Virus record (IMG/VR): IMGVR_UViG_3300006076_000001
Location: 1-64,000 of that record
Strand: one strand, 5' to 3'
DNA length: 64,000 bases
Source: a virus
Positions 9,426 through 16,490 of the stretch are shown one piece after another; the stretch's first letter is position 1, and every line of letters begins with the position of its first letter. The notes under the pieces were generated by a model that was not told the origin of the DNA, did no database searches, and saw only the letters and a program-made list of their open reading frames with translations. The translations under genes and the position numbers were made by a program.

Positions 9426-10484
9426 CTACCTCAATGTATTACCGATTATTTTATAACTTATAGTAGAATCAGAATTAATTATCAATTGTTTCTGAGTAAT
9501 AACCCATTTTTTATTTATCTTATCCACTGATTGATATCTATCTGAGTCTATTTGTAATAAAAATGTGTCTAAAAGGTCTAATTTATCATCTGGTATCCAA
9601 CCCTGAGACAGGGTAATAATAACATTCTCAGAAAGAAAATCTACCCAGTTAGATATATTTCTAATCTTTGTTTTCCAGTATTCTTTGTAAGTATTACCTA
9701 ACCAAATGTGTGTTTTTCTCATTGCTTTGACTTCAAAATCGGAATCCACTTCCATTGGTTGATTTTTTGCTTTCTTTGTCAAATAGTCATAAACTTTAAT
9801 ATATGACCCTTTAGGAAACAGAAATTTAAATGAGTTATCAGTCTCATACCTAAATTGATGAATTTGATATTCATTATCTCCCAATTTGGTCTTAGTTAAA
9901 AATAATTTTGCTTTAGGTGGTTTGTCTAGTCTCTCTTTTAAGGCAACCATTTTTATTTCTCTATGTTTAGTTAAACATAACAACGGCGTGTCATTTTTTA
10001 AGTTAATAAAAGGTAAAATAGATTTAAGCCACATAAACTCTGATAAATTATATCTTATCCAGTTTTGTTTATCATCACTATCCAATGATGAGTCCCATTT
10101 AACTTTTATATTATTGAAAGATGTAATCACTTCTTTCAAAGTTTTTTTCTCTTTTATTTCTTGTTTTATTTCTGTTAAGAATTTATCTAAAGATAAAATA
10201 CCAGAAACAATATAATTTATCTCTTTTATATTAAGAGAATCAATAATTATGTTGTTTAACACAAACTCTAATTTTACAAAAGGGTTATCCATAAATGAAT
10301 AACTAATTTCTATTTTAGTACCACTTTTAAATTTTAAAAAGTCAAAAGACATACTCCTAAAATGAATTTCACAAATAGGAACAAATAAAATGCCCTCTTT
10401 AATTAAAAGAGAGTCAAACTCAAGAGGTGATAACTCTTTGTCTCCTATCCTAATAATCAATTGTAAATGTTTAACTTTTATCAT
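9426..10484 (-). CDS. Baseplate hub protein (gpD / gp27-like)
   Basis: 352 aa from the ATG at 10484, which overlaps the previous stop as TAATG and follows GGGGGAC. I chose it over an upstream ATG that has no ribosome binding site. The N-terminal beta strands (VKHLQLIIRIGDKEL), the GTKIEISYSFMD segment and a central 'late control' type region fit P2 gpD / T4 gp27 hub proteins, which form the tube-like ring on which the spike sits. The order LysM-like gene, hub, OB-fold spike is common in myoviruses. Direct sequence similarity is weak, so order carries much of the call. Confidence 0.6.
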   Translation of the reverse strand: MIKVKHLQLIIRIGDKELSPLEFDSLLIKEGILFVPICEIHFRSMSFDFLKFKSGTKIEISYSFMDNPFVKLEFVLNNIIIDSLNIKEINYIVSGILSLDKFLTEIKQEIKEKKTLKEVITSFNNIKVKWDSSLDSDDKQNWIRYNLSEFMWLKSILPFINLKNDTPLLCLTKHREIKMVALKERLDKPPKAKLFLTKTKLGDNEYQIHQFRYETDNSFKFLFPKGSYIKVYDYLTKKAKNQPMEVDSDFEVKAMRKTHIWLGNTYKEYWKTKIRNISNWVDFLSENVIITLSQGWIPDDKLDLLDTFLLQIDSDRYQSVDKINKKWVITQKQLIINSDSTISYKIIGNTLR

Positions 10485-10789
10485 TATGTCCCCCATTTAT
10501 TTATTAAGACCATTATATCCTCTTTACTAGGGTATTTTATATAAGTGTTGTTTATATCCAAAGGGTCTATAATGTCATTATAAATAGCTAAGATATAATA
10601 TAGATTTTCATCTTTATATAAATCGTATGCAATAGCATCTAATGGTTTGTCAAATGACACTTCACCTACCATTGGTAGTTGTTTAACTTCTATAAAAAAC
10701 CCTCTACATTTAGATGATAAAGTGTCATAAATTACTCCATTAAAACAATCTTTTATTATTCTTTCTAACTCTGTATTAGGGTTTGTCAT
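10484..10789 (-). CDS. LysM-like / gp53-like baseplate protein
   Basis: 101 aa. The segment PLDAIAYDLYKDENLYYILA, followed by IYNDIIDPLDINNTYIKYPS, matches the LysM-type pattern D-x-IA-x-x-x-Y...L-x-x-I-x-x-x-N-x-x-x-x-P...I-x-YP. It is found in P2 gpX and in the wedge protein T4 gp53, which bind the hub or stabilise the baseplate. The last codons overlap the hub gene (TAATG), so the two are translationally coupled. Start at 10789 has AAAGGA upstream. LysM folds can bind peptidoglycan, but in baseplates they serve as structural parts. Confidence 0.7.
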   Translation of the reverse strand: MTNPNTELERIIKDCFNGVIYDTLSSKCRGFFIEVKQLPMVGEVSFDKPLDAIAYDLYKDENLYYILAIYNDIIDPLDINNTYIKYPSKEDIMVLINKWGT

Positions 10790-10822
10790 TTTCTGTATCC
10801 TTTCTTTTATTTTTCTATATTA

Positions 10823-10885
10823 TTAGCTATGTATTTAGCTAAAATGTCTCTCTGATGCAAAGAAAAAATAACTCTCTTGCATCAG
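10823..10885. promoter_or_regulatory. Paired inverted repeats in the 10.8 kb intergenic gap
   Basis: The ~100-bp gap before the LysM-like gene contains two inverted repeats. At 10823-10842 TTAGCTA and TAGCTAA flank a 6-nt spacer. At 10852-10860 and 10877-10885 CTGATGCAA and TTGCATCAG form perfect 9-bp arms around 16 nt. The motif CTCTTGCATCAGAAA recurs near 48950 in the gap after the SSB gene, beside another AGCTA-N6-TAGCT. I infer a shared regulatory or RNA-processing element; neither arm is followed by a clean T-run on the minus strand, so a simple terminator is not clear. Confidence 0.5.
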
Positions 10886-10890
10886 AAAAA

Positions 10891-11559
10891 TTATGTTTTA
10901 AAAAATGAAGCAAACTCTTCTGCTGTTAATTTTCTATAAGGTTGGAATGTAAAATCTACTTTAACAAATAAAGGCACTCCCATATCATCTGTAATAGTTG
11001 ATAAAGTCGGATTAGCTGAAGTGCATAATAATCCTGATGCTTCAAACCAATCACCAATTGATAAATGAATAAGTTGTCCGTCAAAAATTGTATAATCGTG
11101 AAATAAGTTTTTAAGCATTTGGTCGTCATATAAATAAGTTCCATATAATCCAGCTTTATCTACATTTGCCATAGTTAATTTATTTATATTAGTCATTAAT
11201 TCTTGGACTGATGATGGATTACCATCTCTACCTAATAATATATCTATTGATAAAGAAAAAGAAATGTCATTAGGAACTCCATAACCTTTTACCGAATCTC
11301 TGATTGAATGTTCTCTTTCTACATCTGACCCAGAAATTTTTTTCAAAAGACCTTTGATAGCTCCCCATCCAAGTGATTCCAATAAATGACCCATTGTAGT
11401 AATTGAATCGGGTGTCATACCTGTAGGAAATGACATAGATTCTGTATTAATATACCCAGTTATATTAACACCAGCATATGGAGCTGAAACAATTACCAAA
11501 AATTTGCTTAAAAAATCTTTATTAAAGACATTAGAAAGATAATCACTTTTATTTACCAT
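10891..11559 (-). CDS. Baseplate / tail-tube-associated protein
   Basis: 222 aa from the ATG at 11559, which overlaps the tape measure stop as TGATG and follows GGGAGG. It opens with FLVIVSAPYAGVNITGYIN and ends with VPLFVKVDFTFQPYRKLTAEEF, an all-beta outline with a Gly-rich centre (MGHLLESLGWGAIKGLLKK). Position directly after the tape measure and before the LysM and hub genes is that of proteins that start the tail tube (T4 gp48/gp54) or of hub tube-like proteins. I do not recognise a specific family; the baseplate role is inferred. Confidence 0.55.
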   Translation of the reverse strand: MVNKSDYLSNVFNKDFLSKFLVIVSAPYAGVNITGYINTESMSFPTGMTPDSITTMGHLLESLGWGAIKGLLKKISGSDVEREHSIRDSVKGYGVPNDISFSLSIDILLGRDGNPSSVQELMTNINKLTMANVDKAGLYGTYLYDDQMLKNLFHDYTIFDGQLIHLSIGDWFEASGLLCTSANPTLSTITDDMGVPLFVKVDFTFQPYRKLTAEEFASFFKT

Positions 11560-14288
11560 CAAATTCCTCCCATTTGTGTAGCTACTTGATAATTACTTAA
11601 ATCCACTTCTCTAACTGGTTGACCTTTTATAATCTGTTGATTAACCATTGTTACATTTTGTTCTGATTTATTACCTTTCTCATTTGTTGTATCTTTTTTA
11701 TTAGTCACATTTAGAACTTTGTCTGTCATATTAGTAGGCACATTAGTACTAACTTTTGCCACTTCTTCCTCTGATATATTTAAGTATCTAGCAATGTGAG
11801 CGTCTGTATATCCTTTAGATTTTAATAATTCAATTTTTCTTCTTAAAGTATCATTAACAGATGAACTACCACTTTTTTTATGGCTAACCCCTGTAGTAGA
11901 AACAGAAATTTTATTTGATGATTTTTGTTGTTTAAGTTTCTCTTGATATAAAGCTTTAAGTCTTTTCATTGTATCATCGTCCCAATCATCAAACTCAATT
12001 AACTTTTTAATATCCTCTGCTGGTAATTTCTGAATCATATCCCAGTCTTTAATTTCTGAGTCACCTATAACATAATGTTCTAACACACCCATATCTTCAA
12101 GTCTCTCAACTAATTCATATTTATCTCCACCAAACAATGATTGGAAAGCTTTAATGTTATGAGAAATAAGACCTGTAGGAGTAAATGCCGAATTAGCTAT
12201 TTTTTTAACTAAATCTTTAGCTTTTTGAAAAGTAGTTTTAGGTTTTTTACCACCTTTCATTTCATCATTTTTTGGTTTAATAGATTTTTTAATAGAAGCA
12301 TTCTCCATTGCAAACTTTTTACTACTATCGTCCATTACAGAAATTAAATTTTTCAACTCTTTTTTATCTTTTATTTGAGTAGCTAAATCTGCAATGCCTT
12401 TCTTAGTTAGATGTAATTTACCATCTATAATATAAGCATCCCCTCTATCAAACTCTTCAGCTAATTTCATTCTATCTTCTAATTTCATTTTATAAAAAGT
12501 TTTAAGTAATTTTTTAGTCTTATCGTCCCAATCATCAAAATGGATTAGGGATTGTAAAGTTTTGTCATCTGCCATTTTTAATAATTTACCCCAATCCTTA
12601 ATTTCTGAATCACCTATAAATGAATAATCTACAATGCCTTGTTGTTCCAATTGGTTAATAATCTCTTTATCTTTACCATATTTATGATTATAGATAGCAA
12701 ACCCTGCTCCAACCACTGCTGTCGCACCTAATACAGCCCAACCTACTGGATTAGATACTAAAGCTGGGATAGCTCTCATTGCTAATCCCGCACCAGTTCT
12801 TAACAATGACCCAGCTCCTCTAGCAATTGTAGAAACTGCTCCCCCAAGTTTAGGTAATTTAATTTTGCTAAAAAGGTTACCGAATAAACCACTAAGTTTA
12901 GCGGCTAATTTACCACCATATTTTTTACTGAATTTATCGAAAATCTTATCTAAAATAGTGTCTTCCCCAAATATCTTGTCAAGAACAGCAATGGTAGCGT
13001 TCTCACCTAATTCTTCTAAAGAGTTGGATTTACTAACTATCTCTCCAAAGAAATGTTTAGAGTTTTGAGCCTTAATCTCTTCACTAACTTCTGCTAAAGT
13101 AGTTGCTGTCTTTTCCAATAACTCGAATCTTTTTTCTTGCAAAATCTTATCAGCATTATCTAATTGATTTGTTTTTACTGCTTCCTCTACCTGTTTAGTA
13201 TAATCCAATAATTTTTCAAATTGGTCTTTTGAAATACCATTTTCAGCAAAAATGTCTCTTAGTTGTTCCTCTGTTAATTTGCCCTCTTTAAACTCTCTAA
13301 AAGTTTTTTCAAGTATCTTTCTCTGTTCTAACGATAAACTGGTAGTTTCTGCTAAATAAGCGTCCATCTCATTCAAAAGAATAGTCATTTCATCAAAATG
13401 TTTATTAATTTTTTCTAATAAAGAAGTAGTGTCCTCACCTTGCTTTTCCAATTCTTTAATAAACTCTTGAAGTGAAACTTGACCTGTTACCAGTTGGTCG
13501 TAAATTGGAGAGTTTTTTATACTATCAGACAAAGTATTATTTAAGGTATCTATTACTTCGTCATATTGTTTAGACATTATATTTTTAGTAATAGATTGTT
13601 CTATTACTTTAGATAACACATCTTTATCTGAGATTTCTATACCTTTTTCCTCTAAAGTTTTTATTGTTTCTATCAAATCAGATAAAGTTTTTTCACTAAG
13701 ACCTCCTGTTTCTTTATATGATTCTACGATTTTATCTAAACCAGATAATAAGTCCTTTCTCTCTAACATAGATACCTTAGTAGTGTTTTTAATATCTTGT
13801 TCCAAAGATGATAAAGTCTTAACCATAGCTTTATTTTCTGCATTTAAGTTCTTAACTAATGCGTCCACTATATTAGCTTCAGCATCAGACAATACAGATT
13901 CAAGTAAATCTTCCAATTGCTTTTTCTGTTTATTATTTACATAATCTGTAGATTCAATTTCTCTTTTAAGATAGTCTCTCTGTTGTCTCTTTTGTTCTAA
14001 AGTGGTTACGGCATCAATAATAATTTCTTGTAAAGCCTCAGGAGTAATAGACTTAGTATCTACATTCTTGTTTATGACTCCTAATTTTTTATAATTTTCA
14101 AGAGTTTTTAACATCTCCTCTGTTAATTTACCCTCCAAGGCATACTCTTCTTGTATTTTTAATAATTGGTCTTCAATTAAAGACAAAGAGGGTAATCCAT
14201 TTTTCTCTAATGTTGATACAAATTTATCTATTTTTAAATTTGTATTTTCTAATAACTTTTTTACTTCTGGACTTAAATTGTTATCCAT
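11559..14288 (-). CDS. Tape measure protein
   Basis: 909 aa, the longest tail gene, starting just after the tail chaperone. Residues 1 to ~430 are continuous charged helix with coiled-coil character. At about 470-525 there is a Gly/Ala-rich hydrophobic part (LSGLFGNLFSKIKLPKLGGA ... NPVGWAVLGATAVVGAGFAI), typical of the membrane-inserting segment of tape measure proteins. A ~50-residue block with IGDSEIKDW and HFDDWDD / EFDDWDD occurs twice, around 545-600 and 720-780. The protein sets tail length and is ejected with the DNA. Start 14288 has AAGGGG upstream. Confidence 0.85.
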   Translation of the reverse strand: MDNNLSPEVKKLLENTNLKIDKFVSTLEKNGLPSLSLIEDQLLKIQEEYALEGKLTEEMLKTLENYKKLGVINKNVDTKSITPEALQEIIIDAVTTLEQKRQQRDYLKREIESTDYVNNKQKKQLEDLLESVLSDAEANIVDALVKNLNAENKAMVKTLSSLEQDIKNTTKVSMLERKDLLSGLDKIVESYKETGGLSEKTLSDLIETIKTLEEKGIEISDKDVLSKVIEQSITKNIMSKQYDEVIDTLNNTLSDSIKNSPIYDQLVTGQVSLQEFIKELEKQGEDTTSLLEKINKHFDEMTILLNEMDAYLAETTSLSLEQRKILEKTFREFKEGKLTEEQLRDIFAENGISKDQFEKLLDYTKQVEEAVKTNQLDNADKILQEKRFELLEKTATTLAEVSEEIKAQNSKHFFGEIVSKSNSLEELGENATIAVLDKIFGEDTILDKIFDKFSKKYGGKLAAKLSGLFGNLFSKIKLPKLGGAVSTIARGAGSLLRTGAGLAMRAIPALVSNPVGWAVLGATAVVGAGFAIYNHKYGKDKEIINQLEQQGIVDYSFIGDSEIKDWGKLLKMADDKTLQSLIHFDDWDDKTKKLLKTFYKMKLEDRMKLAEEFDRGDAYIIDGKLHLTKKGIADLATQIKDKKELKNLISVMDDSSKKFAMENASIKKSIKPKNDEMKGGKKPKTTFQKAKDLVKKIANSAFTPTGLISHNIKAFQSLFGGDKYELVERLEDMGVLEHYVIGDSEIKDWDMIQKLPAEDIKKLIEFDDWDDDTMKRLKALYQEKLKQQKSSNKISVSTTGVSHKKSGSSSVNDTLRRKIELLKSKGYTDAHIARYLNISEEEVAKVSTNVPTNMTDKVLNVTNKKDTTNEKGNKSEQNVTMVNQQIIKGQPVREVDLSNYQVATQMGGI

Positions 14289-14289
14289 A

Positions 14290-14433
14290 TTATTGCCCCT
14301 TAGATTCCATTTTACTTAATGCAAATTCAACTAAATGCCTAACTTTACTATATAACATTTCTTTTTGTATAGATGTATGAAACATCATCATATATGAAAC
14401 TTCCAAATCTAATAAATTTTTATAAGAATAGCT
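14290..14433 (-). CDS. +1 frameshift extension of the tail assembly chaperone
   Basis: The zero-frame chaperone gene ends ...TTA CCC TAG. In the +1 frame the sequence stays open from the same place for 47 codons (SYSYKNLLDLEVSYMMMF and on to MESKGQ) and stops TAA at 14292-14290, two nt before the tape measure ATG. There is no ribosome binding site for this frame. A CCC-UAG site, where tRNA-Pro can slip from CCC to CCU ahead of a slow stop codon, matches the +1 type reported for Listeria phage PSA (CCC-UGA). Tail chaperones just before the tape measure commonly use frameshifting. The product would be 343 aa. Confidence 0.65.
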   Translation of the reverse strand, partial: SYSYKNLLDLEVSYMMMFHTSIQKEMLYSKVRHLVEFALSKMESKGQ

Positions 14434-15322
14434 AGGGTAAAACCTTAAACACATTCATAGATACATAAATTTTATTATGATACCCACACTTAGGACATCT
14501 TCTAATAATAGGTTTCAATTTAATGTCGGTCTTAGAGTCGTATTCAATAAGCTTATTAATCTCACTAATAGGTAAATTAGAAACCAAATTGTATCTATAA
14601 CCTATGGGATAAGAATTATCAATAAACAATGCAAATTTAGCTACTTTTTCATTAATTTCTGTTTTTACCCTTTTAAAGTCTTCTAATTCTATTATATCAG
14701 ACACCTTAACAGGCTTAAGTTTTATTTTATCCCCATTTACTTCAATATAATCTTCTATGTCAGTTATAACTGAATAGAAATCGATTTCTTCTAATGATAT
14801 CGGTTTATTAAGAGTAGTATTACAAACTGCTACATCTGGTAATAACTCCATTTTAGCTGTTAATTCTAATACCTCTTCCATAAGAGAATTGATTTCTTCT
14901 TCATCATCTAATTCACTAAGTTTTGATTCTAATTTTTCTATGTCCTGTTTAAGTTTTTCTTTCTCTGGGTTTGGCTCTACTAAGTTCCTACATTTAAAAA
15001 CAACTGGCGGAGAGTAATTATCAAATGATAGCATATTAGCAATAGCTGTAGAAATTAAAAAGTCTGGAATCTCCATCTCTCTAATGTCTATTCCTTTAAT
15101 TACATCATCAAAAATAGTAACTAACTTAGAAAGTTGCTTCTCAAACTCTATGTCTTCATCATAAAATTTTGATAAAGCCTCTACCTCTGAAAAATAAAGA
15201 CCTCTTATATAAACTTTATTTGTATTATATGACCTAAATTTAGATGGTAAATCAATAACCTCTAAGTACTGGTCTAATCTTTCTGCTTTATCACTCATTA
15301 ATTTTTTAAACGAAATCTGCAT
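14432..15322 (-). CDS. Tail assembly chaperone / hub chaperone-like
   Basis: 296 aa, between the tube-like gene and the tape measure, the standard site for the tail assembly chaperone. The N-terminal part has SKFRSYNTNKVYIRGLYFSE and a DDVIKGIDIREM segment. Residues ~120-165 are a charged coiled coil (EKEKLKQDIEKLESKLSEL). The end has one CxxC (RRCPKCGYHNKIYVSM). The outline resembles the T4 gp26/gp51-type hub chaperones, but I would not insist on that family. The gene ends CCC TAG with an open +1 frame beyond (see 14290-14433). Start at 15322 has AAAAGGAG. Confidence 0.65.
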   Translation of the reverse strand: MQISFKKLMSDKAERLDQYLEVIDLPSKFRSYNTNKVYIRGLYFSEVEALSKFYDEDIEFEKQLSKLVTIFDDVIKGIDIREMEIPDFLISTAIANMLSFDNYSPPVVFKCRNLVEPNPEKEKLKQDIEKLESKLSELDDEEEINSLMEEVLELTAKMELLPDVAVCNTTLNKPISLEEIDFYSVITDIEDYIEVNGDKIKLKPVKVSDIIELEDFKRVKTEINEKVAKFALFIDNSYPIGYRYNLVSNLPISEINKLIEYDSKTDIKLKPIIRRCPKCGYHNKIYVSMNVFKVLP

Positions 15323-15347
15323 CTTCTGACTCCTTTTATCTTAAATA

Positions 15348-15866
15348 TCACTTTTTATTAACACCTAACACTGAAAAGCTTATCGGTAAAGTCCCTAATG
15401 AATAATCTTGGTCTCCCCTAATTGTTAAATCCTTACTAGGTATAACATTAAAAAAGTATTTTTCTTTTATAGTTTTATCTTTCTTATAAATTTCTATAAC
15501 CATTTCCCAAGAGTCTTTTAATAATTGTTCTATATTTTTAACTAATAAAGTGTCCTTACCAAAAAGTTGTTCCCACTTATCTAAAATAATATTTCTTATT
15601 GTTCCCTCTTCATCGTCTATTACTTCCAATTGTACCTCTTTTATAAGTTGTAACCCAACAGGAAACTGAATTTCTAATTGTAAAGGCGTTAGAGTTAGAG
15701 ACTTTTCTATCGTAGAAATAGTAAAAGAGTAATTTACCACTGGAACATACTGCTTATTTAATAAATTTAATTTATTTCCATTATTTTTAGATGTGAAATA
15801 TACTAAGCCTTGTGATGTATGAGCTGGTTCAAATCCTGAACTTTTAATCTGATTTAAAGAAATCAA
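15348..15866 (-). CDS. Tail tube-like or tube-initiator protein, TTG start
   Basis: 172 aa, 42 nt after the tube gene. The beta-rich outline (VVNYSFTISTIEKSLTLTPL ... DYSLGTLPISFSVLGVNKK) and position suggest a second tube-like protein or tail terminator, perhaps one per virion ring. The start is TTG at 15866-15864, six nt after GGAGG, and no ATG lies in a better place. The binding site itself sits in a small hairpin (15873-15889), so translation is probably kept low compared with the tube. No family recognised. Confidence 0.5.
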   Translation of the reverse strand: MISLNQIKSSGFEPAHTSQGLVYFTSKNNGNKLNLLNKQYVPVVNYSFTISTIEKSLTLTPLQLEIQFPVGLQLIKEVQLEVIDDEEGTIRNIILDKWEQLFGKDTLLVKNIEQLLKDSWEMVIEIYKKDKTIKEKYFFNVIPSKDLTIRGDQDYSLGTLPISFSVLGVNKK

Positions 15867-15872
15867 AGAAAC

Positions 15873-15889
15873 CTCCCTTTTTTAGGGAG
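15873..15889 (-). promoter_or_regulatory. Hairpin hiding a ribosome binding site
   Basis: On the minus strand CTCCCT and AGGGAG form perfect 6-bp arms around an A5 loop. The 3' arm holds most of the AAGGGAGG binding site of the TTG-start gene at 15866. No T-run follows, so this looks like translational control rather than termination. Confidence 0.6.
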
Positions 15890-15908
15890 ATATCAAAAAA
15901 CTAAATGA

Positions 15909-16445
15909 TTACCATTTAACTTTTTTACTTTCATAATGATAATCATCATAAGTAAATGTAACTGATGGATTTTGAACTGCTGAATCTTGTCCTAATTGAG
16001 CCACTGGGTCAAAGTCTGGTAAGCATCCAATTAAATGATATGTTTTAGTAGGATTATCATCTCCGTCAAGCATAATTAAATCAATATCAGCTTTTAAATC
16101 TTCTGTTTTTGCTTGTTTTCCAGTAGTGTCTTTACCATCACCAGACCAGTAAGCGTTATACCATTGCATAAATACATCTTCTACTCCTGCATCTGTCCCA
16201 TCTACCAATTGTAGAGGAATTGAGCCACTTTTTTCCATTTTACCTGCAAAATTTAAAGTATGCCCAGCTACTTTTACTTGAATATGGTTAGGAGTAGCTT
16301 TAGGTGCTTGTGTAGATATAGCTCTAATTTCAATGTCTTCTGGTATGTTTATACCTTTAGGTTTAGTAACAAATCTAATTTGCCACCTATATAGTGTTTG
16401 AACTTCCCCAACCGCTTTTCTAGCTTTAGAATAACTAATTTTCAT
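15909..16445 (-). CDS. Tail tube protein
   Basis: 178 aa, directly after the sheath gene, as in nearly all myoviruses. It has the beta-rich outline of tube proteins: YRWQIRFVTKPKG at the start, IEIRAISTQAPKAT, VAGHTLNFAGKMEKSG, and VTFTYDDYHYE at the end. In this family R-I-x-T-x-x-P and the G-x-x-x-x-x-G strands form the inner barrel that stacks in hexamers. Start at 16445 has AAGGAG upstream. It is probably one of the most abundant virion proteins; the leader contains a 7-bp hairpin at 16474-16490. Confidence 0.85.
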   Translation of the reverse strand: MKISYSKARKAVGEVQTLYRWQIRFVTKPKGINIPEDIEIRAISTQAPKATPNHIQVKVAGHTLNFAGKMEKSGSIPLQLVDGTDAGVEDVFMQWYNAYWSGDGKDTTGKQAKTEDLKADIDLIMLDGDDNPTKTYHLIGCLPDFDPVAQLGQDSAVQNPSVTFTYDDYHYESKKVKW

Positions 16446-16473
16446 TTTATCAACTCCTTATATTGATATTAAA

Positions 16474-16490
16474 CGGAACTTAAAGTTCCG
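16474..16490 (-). terminator. Hairpin between sheath and tube genes
   Basis: CGGAACT-TTA-AGTTCCG (minus strand), perfect 7-bp arms with a 3-nt loop that includes part of the sheath stop codon, followed by TTTAATATC. The T-run is short, so it is more likely a partial attenuator or an mRNA-stabilising end for the downstream tube transcript than a full terminator. Confidence 0.45.

Noticed and set aside
9084-10000. Lysozyme domain in the spike genes
   Set aside because: OB-fold and beta-helix genes are too short and have no Glu-x8-Asp type catalytic pattern.
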